From NCBI GenBank assembly GCA_900555105.1, contig USJP01000082.1, positions 1 to 7,001 on the forward strand: a stretch of 7,001 bases of DNA, given 5' to 3'. The notes beneath the pieces were generated by a model, which had not been told where the DNA came from, ran no database searches, and saw only the letters and a program-made list of their open reading frames with translations. This DNA is from an uncultured Coriobacteriaceae bacterium. GTDB taxonomy: Bacteria > Actinomycetota > Coriobacteriia > Coriobacteriales > UMGS124. Positions 1 through 5,085 of the stretch are shown here, piece after piece (positions within the stretch are counted from its first letter, which is position 1; the number at the start of each line of letters is the position of its first letter). The position numbers and the translations under genes are program-made.

Positions 1-168
1 CTCTCCTTGGCCCTGCGACCCTCCCCGGTCGCAGGGCCGTCCCAAAAGAGATTCTGACCATGCGTACCGAGTGTGCCTCCCTCTCCTTGGGAGCCCGCAT
101 CCCCATGTGGGCTCCCGTCCCATTGCTTCCCTCTCCTTGGGCCTCGGTCGCATGGCTGGGGCCCGTCC
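1..168 (+). repeat. Three hairpin units with constant flanks and different palindromic cores
   Basis: The flank CTCTCCTTGG begins at 1, 81 and 131, and each unit closes with CGTCCC. Between them are three unrelated self-complementary cores: 9-20 with 27-38 (GGCCCTGCGACC, perfect 12 pairs, loop CTCCCC); 89-100 with 105-116 (GGGAGCCCGCAT, 12 pairs with one G-T, loop CCCC); and 139-149 with 154-164 (GGGCCTCGGTC, 11 pairs with three G-T, loop GCAT). The cores do not resemble each other, yet all pair, so selection or a copying mechanism maintains structure rather than sequence. All four wobbles are G-T on the plus strand, none on the minus. The flanks are C/T-rich and resemble the anti-Shine-Dalgarno sequence on the plus strand (SD-like AAGGAGAGG on the minus). 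The array may continue past the left edge. No T-run follows any unit. Confidence 0.75.
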
Positions 169-181
169 CTGTTTGGGGGAC

Positions 182-217
182 AAAAAAGACCCCGCCGGCT
201 TGAAGTTTGGCGAGGTC
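182..217 (-). terminator. Rho-independent terminator after the glycosyltransferase gene
   Basis: In minus sense, GACCTCGCC (209-217) pairs with GGCGGGGTC (188-196) over nine bases, including one T-G pair, around a 12-base loop. It is followed directly by TTTTTT (182-187). It lies 52 bases after the stop codon. There is no T-run in plus sense, so it acts on minus-strand transcripts only and closes the transcription unit. Confidence 0.88.
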
Positions 218-269
218 TCGTGGTTGTGGTTCTGTTCTGTCGCGTGTGAGGGCGGCTTCAGGCTTCGCT

Positions 270-1376
270 TTAGAGCAGCTTGCCTCCGTCGAGGTTCCTA
301 AAGGTGCGAATCGCCCAGCGCCTGCGCTTTGTGTTAGGCGGGAACACGGCGTTCACAAGGGGCATGCCCACCTTGAATGCAAAGAAGACGACGAGGCGAT
401 GACGCAGGTCTGCCAGGTTGTGGTGGGAGTCCTCGAGCATCTGTGTGAGCTTCTTGCGGTAGGGGCAGCGGCGGGCGTATTGCCACCAGGCTTCGGCGAA
501 GTCCACTTTGGGATAGAGCCAGGGGCGGTTGTCGGGGCCCGCGTAGTGCACGATCTTTGGCGCACGACGGGCCTGTGCGTATGCGCCGCGCATCTCTGGG
601 GGCGCGCAGGGAATGATGTGGCCGCAGCGCAGTCCCTGCCAGTCGAACAGGGTGTTCCATGCCATGTCGAGCCGTACGAAGTCGCCGCTTGCAAGGTAGT
701 TGAGAACGTCCTGGTCGAGCCACTGCCAATGGCGCACGGTGGCCAGGGCGATGCATTTGCCGGTGGGGGCGCTGCGGCGGAACTCCGCCAGGTTGAGCAC
801 GAGCACGCCTGCCTGGAAGTAGGTATACGGGTCCTCGAGACCTACGTCGTTCTTGAGATAGTCGTAAATGGCCTCGTCGTAGCCGCCTGCCATGCCGGCA
901 GTGTCGGCATCGAGTGTGGCGGCAAGGAGATAGCCATTGAGGTCCACGTCGTAGAGCTTGGCGATGTCGTCGAGCACCACGAGGTCGCAGTCGATATAGG
1001 CAGCCTTGTCCACGCCGGGCAGAAGCTCGGGGGCGAGCAGGCGGTAATACGTCTCACAGGCAAAGTGGCCGTGGCAGGGGAGCGTGGCGTTTCCTGCAGC
1101 GGCCATGGCATCAAGGAAGCCCACGCGTACGTTGGGTTTGCATGAGGCCTGCCAATGCAGGAGTTCCATGTTTGCGGGGGAGATGTCGCTTGTGAGCACA
1201 ATGATGTCGTACTCACGCTGCGGGTCGGAGTTCTCAAGTATCGACTGCAGCGTGACCGACATGTACGGCACGAACTTCTCGTTGCAAGCGAGGAGCACGA
1301 CCACATCGTTCATGGGTTGGCCGAGCTCGGCGGCATTCTTGCACAGGCCGATCGGCTGATTCGTCAAGGCATCCAT
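270..1376 (-). CDS. Family 8 glycosyltransferase
   Basis: The 368-residue product is a retaining, metal-dependent sugar transferase of the GT8 group, which uses UDP-glucose or UDP-galactose and includes LPS-type glucosyl and galactosyl transferases. Diagnostic blocks appear in order: VVVLLACNEKFVPYMSVTLQSIL (25-47), the metal-binding DxD as DCD in YIDCDLVVLDD (128-137), YFQAGVLVLNL (186-196), WLDQDVLN (219-226) and KIVHYAGPDNRPW (274-286). The basic C-terminus RRRWAIRTFR may touch the membrane. No signal peptide is seen, so it acts in the cytoplasm, probably at the membrane. The start is uncertain: ATG 1376 fits a leaderless promoter. GTG 1433 would add 19 residues overlapping the promoter, and ATG 1313 would give a shorter form beginning MNDVVVLL. 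The acceptor cannot be read from the sequence; decoration of teichoic acid is a guess from proximity to dlt. Confidence 0.9.
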   Translation of the reverse strand: MDALTNQPIGLCKNAAELGQPMNDVVVLLACNEKFVPYMSVTLQSILENSDPQREYDIIVLTSDISPANMELLHWQASCKPNVRVGFLDAMAAAGNATLPCHGHFACETYYRLLAPELLPGVDKAAYIDCDLVVLDDIAKLYDVDLNGYLLAATLDADTAGMAGGYDEAIYDYLKNDVGLEDPYTYFQAGVLVLNLAEFRRSAPTGKCIALATVRHWQWLDQDVLNYLASGDFVRLDMAWNTLFDWQGLRCGHIIPCAPPEMRGAYAQARRAPKIVHYAGPDNRPWLYPKVDFAEAWWQYARRCPYRKKLTQMLEDSHHNLADLRHRLVVFFAFKVGMPLVNAVFPPNTKRRRWAIRTFRNLDGGKLL

Positions 1377-1382
1377 AGGGGA

Positions 1383-1412
1383 ATTGTACACGCCCACTGC
1401 ACATTTCGCCAA
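1383..1412 (-). promoter_or_regulatory. Candidate promoter for the glycosyltransferase gene, probably leaderless
   Basis: In minus sense, TTGGCG (1407-1412) and TACAAT (1383-1388) are separated by 18 bases, a fair sigma-A-type match. The -10 box ends six bases before the ATG at 1376, so transcription would begin at or next to that ATG. There is no Shine-Dalgarno sequence in front of it, which fits a leaderless message, common in actinobacteria. This would let the gene be expressed apart from the dlt operon. Confidence 0.45.
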
Positions 1413-1447
1413 GAGAACCCGCCACCTGACCACAAACCCACCCCACC

Positions 1448-1836
1448 GGTCCTACGAGAACACGGCAGACGAGGTTCCGCCCGTACAAACGCAGGTTCTC
1501 GTCCGCAAGGCGCCGGGAGGTGATGTGCGCGGTGCGGGCCTTTGGCCTACTAGATGTACACCAAAGGTGCGCACCGCGCGTGAAGTCCCGTGCACGGAGC
1601 GCCCTTCGCGACGAGTCCCGTGGAGAACGCAGCGCATCAGCTTCCGCCCTTTAAAACGCAGGTTCTCACGCGCAAGGCGCACGAAGCCGATGTGTACTGG
1701 AGTACATGAGGCTTCGTGGAACGCGGCGCATCAGGTTCCGCCCGTACAAACGCGGGTTCTCGTCCGCAAGGCGCACGGGGCCGATGCGTACTAGATGTAC
1801 GTGAGGTCCCGTGGAACGCGGCGGACGAGGTTCCGC
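1448..1836 (+). repeat. Degenerate array of large hairpin units with covarying stems
   Basis: This covers most of the 466-base gene-free stretch between the two flanking genes. Three units plus a remnant end in GGTTCCGC or GCTTCCGC at 1480, 1647, 1741 and 1836, giving periods of 167, 94 and 95 bases. Between units lies a constant piece (GTTCCGCCCGTACAAACGC then GGTTCTC and CGCAAGGCGC). Each unit core is a palindrome that differs between units: CACGAAGCC/GGCTTCGTG (1680-1688/1710-1718), CACGGGGCC/GGTCCCGTG (1774-1782/1805-1813), and a longer stem in the first full unit. Pairing is kept while bases change (A-T to G-C at two stem positions, T-A to C-G in the inner stem). In the last unit an outer stem GCGGGTTCTCGTCCGC (1752-1767) pairs with 1821-1836. 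1448-1480 is the right half of a decayed unit. The family is not one I recognise. The plus strand is assigned because all wobble pairs in the core stems are G-T there. Confidence 0.75.
1514..1590 (+). repeat. Extended hairpin of the longest unit in the array
   Basis: A basal stem CGGGA (1514-1518) pairs with TCCCG (1586-1590). An internal loop then leads to a stem of about 21 pairs: 1524-1545 against 1561-1582, with one G-G mismatch (1537/1569) and four G-T pairs. The loop (1546-1560) contains ACTAGATGTAC, also present in the last unit of the array. Compared with the other units, the upper stem is lengthened on both sides symmetrically, and a further stretch with a repeated TCCCGTG follows at 1586-1622. 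No T-run follows on either strand, so it is not a standard terminator. Confidence 0.65.
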
Positions 1837-1842
1837 AACTCG

Positions 1843-3348
1843 TTAGCTGGCGCGGTAGCCGGTATCGAGGGCGTAGGAGAGTGAAGTCGCCGGCAGCAAC
1901 CAGCCGTTGGACGAAAGCGAGGCGTCGATGAGGCATTGCCTGCCGTCGAGGCTCGTGAGGAACACAAGGCCGTGGTCGCCCCAGTTGCCGCTTTGGCGCA
2001 GCACCAAGCAGGGTTCGGCGATGGCGTCGGCGTAGCCGTAGTAGCGCATGATGTACTGGATGGCCGCCGCGAACTCGTAGCAGTTGGCCGTCATGTTGGT
2101 GAAGCACTGCTTGGCGTAGGTGATGCGCCAGTCGCCCTCAACGTCCCAAGGACGCTGGTTCTGGTCGTTCTCGACGTAGTCGATCCAGGAGATGTGCAGG
2201 TAGGTGTAGTAAGCGTTGTCGCCGGCATCCAGGCCGTCCTGCGCCTGGCTGTCGCAGTAGTTCTTCACCAGCTGGTCGAGTTCGGCATCACCTGTGGTGA
2301 AGTAGCCGGTGGGAGACCAGGGGTCCTCGACGCCACCCGAGTTGTAGGCTGCGTCCTTGTTGAAAGACGTGGTCGAGTAGCTCCACACGTCTTCCTGGGC
2401 GATGGTTGAGACATCATCCACGTCGTGGGGAGTCTGATCATGAGGGTCGGTTGTGGACTGCGCTGTTGTGTCTGACGTGGCTGCCGCGCCGTCGCCAGAG
2501 GCGGTGTCGGCGGCAGGAGTGTCGCTCGGTGTCGCGCCGGCGCTTGTGCCTGCGGACGTGGTGTCAGTCGTTGAGGAGGTGGCAGGGGCGCTGTCCTGCG
2601 AGCTTTCCGCCTGCACATAGCCCTGATTGGCGTTGCCGGCCACGCAGCTGCCCACGAGGGCAATGACGACGAGCAAGGCGACGGCACCTACGGCTGCCAC
2701 CGGGTAGATGGGGTTTGACTGCATGAGCTCGACCACGCGCGCGAGTGGTTCAGGCAGCGCGGGGATCGCGGCTGATGCATCATGGGCTGCATGGGTGGCG
2801 ACATACTCCTGGCTCGAGTGCGTGCGGGCGGTGCCATGCGCGTCTTGCGCGTATCGGGCGCCTTCACGCTGTGATTGGCTGGAATGGTCGTCTGTAGCAT
2901 GCGCAGAACGATAGCTGCCCTGACCATAGCCGTCGTAACGGGTGTCACGGCGGGCTTCATGGCCCTCTTGGGCATACCCGCCGCGCCAAGACGCATCGCC
3001 TTGGTCATATCCGGTTTGCTGGGCGTAATACGGCTGCTGGGCGTAGCGTGCACTCGAACCCGCTCGGTCCGCGCCGTACTCGTGGCTCGTGGCCCGTGCG
3101 CTGTAACCGCCCTCTGCATACCTTGCATGGCTGTCGTCGGCATACTGGCGCTGCGTCTTGGGGCGACCAGACGGATAGCAGTCCTGCGTGTTGGGACTGT
3201 CGTAACGCTGGACACGAGGCTGCGTCGCTTCGCTGCGGTCATACCCGGCGCTATATGAATGACCATAGTCGCGCGAGGAGGTGCGCCCGCCCTGTGTAGG
3301 GGAGGCGTGGCGGTTGGTGTTATCGCTGCGGTAACGCTCGTCTGCCAT
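1843..3348 (-). CDS. Single-pass membrane protein with Tyr-rich cytoplasmic tail and outer transglutaminase-like domain
   Basis: The product has 501 residues. Residues 1-195 are low in complexity, rich in Tyr, Arg, Gln, Ser, Gly and Ala, with recurring RYA/YAQ pieces (about 20 tyrosines). A membrane segment follows (about 214-236, YPVAAVGAVALLVVIALVGSCVA), then a Ser/Thr/Ala/Asp-rich linker (about 245-315) and a globular domain (about 318-501). The last part fits a transglutaminase-like/papain-like fold: NCYEFAAAIQYIMRYYGY gives Cys423, GDHGLVFL gives His459 and CLIDASLS gives Asp475, in the family order and spacing. Positive charge before the membrane segment is limited, but N-inside is the natural reading and places the domain outside. 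ATG at 3348 is 16 bases after dltX; its binding site is weak. The role is unknown; peptidoglycan or surface-protein processing is a guess from the fold and the dlt context. Confidence 0.85.
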   Translation of the reverse strand: MADERYRSDNTNRHASPTQGGRTSSRDYGHSYSAGYDRSEATQPRVQRYDSPNTQDCYPSGRPKTQRQYADDSHARYAEGGYSARATSHEYGADRAGSSARYAQQPYYAQQTGYDQGDASWRGGYAQEGHEARRDTRYDGYGQGSYRSAHATDDHSSQSQREGARYAQDAHGTARTHSSQEYVATHAAHDASAAIPALPEPLARVVELMQSNPIYPVAAVGAVALLVVIALVGSCVAGNANQGYVQAESSQDSAPATSSTTDTTSAGTSAGATPSDTPAADTASGDGAAATSDTTAQSTTDPHDQTPHDVDDVSTIAQEDVWSYSTTSFNKDAAYNSGGVEDPWSPTGYFTTGDAELDQLVKNYCDSQAQDGLDAGDNAYYTYLHISWIDYVENDQNQRPWDVEGDWRITYAKQCFTNMTANCYEFAAAIQYIMRYYGYADAIAEPCLVLRQSGNWGDHGLVFLTSLDGRQCLIDASLSSNGWLLPATSLSYALDTGYRAS

Positions 3349-3364
3349 GAGGGCGGGTCACATC

Positions 3365-3586
3365 CTAGAACTGGTTGTAGATGAAGTCGGCGCTGCCGCC
3401 GAAATCGGAGAAGGCTGAGAAGAGGAAGATGCCGAAAACAATGGCGCAAAAAGCGAGGGCCACCGCGATGCACGCAATGCCGTTGTGCTCGGCAAACCAG
3501 GTGCGTCCCGTCTCCTTGACCTTTGCCATGGTGAGGGGCTGCTTAGGCTCCTTCTCCTTGAAATGCTGGCCAGATTGCTCTGCCAC
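3365..3586 (-). CDS. dltX: DltX-like small membrane protein, last gene of the dlt core
   Basis: This 73-residue protein has one membrane segment (about 37-59, IACIAVALAFCAIVFGIFLFSAF), a basic and polar N-terminus that should stay inside, and a short outer tail SDFGGSADFIYNQF. The final six residues FIYNQF match the DltX hallmark, a C-terminal aromatic-x-Tyr-x-x-Phe ending (FIYNEF in many Firmicutes, from memory). Family work describes that tyrosine (Tyr70 here) as the D-alanine acceptor between DltB and lipoteichoic acid. I chose the GTG at 3586: GGAGG sits 9 bases upstream and it starts one base after the dltD stop. An ATG at 3529 would give 54 residues, closer to the usual DltX length of about 50, but lacks a good binding site. 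In Firmicutes dltX usually precedes dltA; here it closes the core. Automatic gene callers could easily miss or mis-start it. Confidence 0.85.
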   Translation of the reverse strand: MAEQSGQHFKEKEPKQPLTMAKVKETGRTWFAEHNGIACIAVALAFCAIVFGIFLFSAFSDFGGSADFIYNQF

Positions 3587-3587
3587 G

Positions 3588-4784
3588 TTACTCGCCCTCC
3601 CCGTTTGCAAACTCATAGATGGCCTGGTTGAGGTCGACCCAACCCGTCCAGCCAAAGTGCACGATGTCGTAGAGCCAGTACGTCTCATACTCGCGGTCGG
3701 AGAAATCGCACACCTGGGCGCCCGCTTCCTCGCAAATCTGGCGCACGTGGCTGTAGCAGTTCTCACGCGTCTGCGCATCGATGCCGAGCAGGTCGTAATA
3801 CGGGCCCATCTCCGGGCAGATGACGACCATGACATCGATGCCGCACTCGTTTGCTACCTGCAGGAACGCTGCGAGGTCATCGTATTCAGGGGTGTCTGAG
3901 TACGTCTCGTTGGCACGGGAGCCCGTCGCCGCGTCGAGCACGGGGGCGAGCGCCTTGGAGTAGAAGCCGTCCTCAACGCCCCAGTCGTTGTTGGTCGAGC
4001 GGGTCTTGGCGTACTCAAGCGCCTCGGCGCGCATGGCGTCCCAGTCGGGCGTTTGCTCGGCTTGGTCGTCGACGCGCTCGATGCCGCGGGTGCGCACGTC
4101 CTGCAGGTCGCGGCGCAGCGACAAGTCGTCGAACGCGGAGAACACGATGCGGTTGAGACCGTCTTGCGGCAGCGACCCCGGGGCGGAGTCGAGCTTGGTC
4201 TCGTCGATGCCCAGCTCGCCCAGACGCTGGCGTACATAGGCCTTGGTCTCGTCGCTGATGGCGTCGTTGTCGCAGAATGCCTGGTAAAGCGAGTAAGAGA
4301 AGCGCGTCTGGAACGTCGAGGCATCTTCGCCGCCGTCAACGAACCAGCCGGGGCTCACGATGAGCGCGCACTTCTGACGCGGCAAGCCCTCTTTTTGGGC
4401 AAGGGCGCCCAGGGCGATGGTCTGCCAAAGGCTCTGGTCGTACGCCTCGCCCACGAGCATGAGGTCAAGTCCGTAGTTCGTGGTTCCAAAGACCTGCGAG
4501 GCCACTTGAGGCACGATGCTAGACGGTGTGGAGAACTCCGAGGAGCCGAAGACGACAAGCGAGCGGTCGGTCATGCTGGCGCGCATAAAGTCGACGCTGG
4601 AAGATTTGGCCCCCGAGTACACGTAGCCGTAGTTGGCGTCCGCACTGGAGTCACCTTGTGCAGGCCAAGCGGTGAAGACGCATGCTGCGCCAACACCTGC
4701 CAGGGCCACGCCGGCGCAGGCTGCAGCCAGGCGCAGACGCACCTGGCGGGGGTTCATGGGAGTTGGCTTCTTCGCGCGTGCCAC
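3588..4784 (-). CDS. dltD: D-alanyl-lipoteichoic acid biosynthesis protein DltD
   Basis: DltD is a membrane-anchored SGNH-like hydrolase fold protein working outside the cell, needed for final placement of D-alanine on lipoteichoic acid. The 398-residue product begins with a basic stretch and one membrane anchor (about 17-39), followed by an outer domain. The nucleophile block VVFGSSEFSTPSS contains G80-S81-S82-E83 with the serine expected at 81 or 82. LMLVGEAYDQSLWQTIALGAL and ALIVSPGWFVDGG are typical DltD segments. The C-terminal block LYDIVHFGWTGW supplies Asp373 and His376, completing the Ser-Asp-His set. The start is GTG at 4784, supported by AAAGG at 4791-4795 (6 bases of spacing) and by leaving a 34-base gap after dltC. 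The stop codon is one base from the GTG start of the next gene. Confidence 0.95.
   Translation of the reverse strand: MARAKKPTPMNPRQVRLRLAAACAGVALAGVGAACVFTAWPAQGDSSADANYGYVYSGAKSSSVDFMRASMTDRSLVVFGSSEFSTPSSIVPQVASQVFGTTNYGLDLMLVGEAYDQSLWQTIALGALAQKEGLPRQKCALIVSPGWFVDGGEDASTFQTRFSYSLYQAFCDNDAISDETKAYVRQRLGELGIDETKLDSAPGSLPQDGLNRIVFSAFDDLSLRRDLQDVRTRGIERVDDQAEQTPDWDAMRAEALEYAKTRSTNNDWGVEDGFYSKALAPVLDAATGSRANETYSDTPEYDDLAAFLQVANECGIDVMVVICPEMGPYYDLLGIDAQTRENCYSHVRQICEEAGAQVCDFSDREYETYWLYDIVHFGWTGWVDLNQAIYEFANGEGE
3596..3602 (-). promoter_or_regulatory. Ribosome binding site deciding the dltX start
   Basis: In minus sense this reads GGGGAGG and lies inside the last codons of dltD, with 9 bases between GGAGG and the GTG at 3586. 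It is the strongest Shine-Dalgarno match in this junction and favours the longer, GTG-initiated form of dltX. The overlap of the site with the end of dltD suggests coupled translation. Confidence 0.6.
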
Positions 4785-4818
4785 GTCGTGCCTTTCGAAT
4801 GTGCCGGGAAGCTTGGTC

Positions 4819-5067
4819 TTACATGCGCTCGCGGGTGCGGGCGACGATCTTGTTCAGGGTGTTCATTTCCTCGCGCTCCAGCTCAGTGGGGGCGATGGAC
4901 ACGCCGAAGTTGGACTCGAGGGCCACGAGCAGCTCGATGGCGGTGAGGGAGTCGAGCACGTCCTCCTCGAAGAGGTCGATATCGGGCTCGTCGCGAATGT
5001 CGTCCTCGCCGGTGATGTCGGCCACGAGGTCGCAAATCTGGTCGAAGAGGTTCTCAGGTGCGCTCAT
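4819..5067 (-). CDS. dltC: D-alanyl carrier protein DltC
   Basis: This small acyl-carrier-like protein holds D-alanine as a thioester on 4'-phosphopantetheine and presents it to DltB on the inner face of the membrane. The product is 82 residues, the normal size, and strongly acidic. The prosthetic group should be attached at Ser40 in LFEEDVLDSLTAIELL; the LFEE..LDS pattern preceding helix 2 is characteristic of DltC. The ATG at 5067 is preceded by a good ribosome binding site AAAGGAA (5074-5080, minus sense) with 6 bases of spacing. The gap to dltB is 18 bases. A fatty-acid ACP is unlikely given the gene order. Confidence 0.96.
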   Translation of the reverse strand: MSAPENLFDQICDLVADITGEDDIRDEPDIDLFEEDVLDSLTAIELLVALESNFGVSIAPTELEREEMNTLNKIVARTRERM

Positions 5068-5085
5068 GTAGGGTTCCTTTCGTTG

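Noticed and set aside
1..123. Minus-strand ATG at 123 with SD-like AAGGAG upstream, open to the left edge
   Set aside because: The SD-like sequence belongs to the repeated flank of every hairpin unit, and the frame would read through two hairpins; without the sequence beyond the edge I cannot support a gene.
71..301. Plus-strand frame of 76 residues starting with GTG
   Set aside because: It runs through hairpin units, the terminator and the end of the GT8 gene, with no ribosome binding site or domain.
207..1145. Long plus-strand frame opposite the GT8 gene
   Set aside because: It is antisense to a gene with clear family motifs, has no recognisable domain, and long open antisense frames are expected in GC-rich genes.
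1384..1794. Plus-strand reading frame across the hairpin array with a recurring VPPVQT.VLVRKA peptide
   Set aside because: The periodic peptide simply follows from the DNA repeat; the middle unit is read in another frame, there is no ribosome binding site, and nucleotide changes follow stem pairing instead of codon conservation.
1448..1836. CRISPR array
   Set aside because: The repeated linkers are irregularly spaced (167, 94, 95 bases) and the segments between them are palindromic and related to one another, not unique spacers; no cas genes are in view.
1448..1836. Integron attC sites
   Set aside because: Imperfect palindromes with GTT-starting pieces recall attC, but I could not find properly placed RYYYAAC and GTTRRRY core sites, and no cassettes lie between the units.
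2640..2710. Lipoprotein signal (LVGSC) in the transglutaminase-like protein
   Set aside because: LVGSC resembles a lipobox, but it follows about 210 residues of cytoplasmic tail; lipoprotein signals sit at the N-terminus, so a simple membrane anchor is more likely unless the true start is far downstream.
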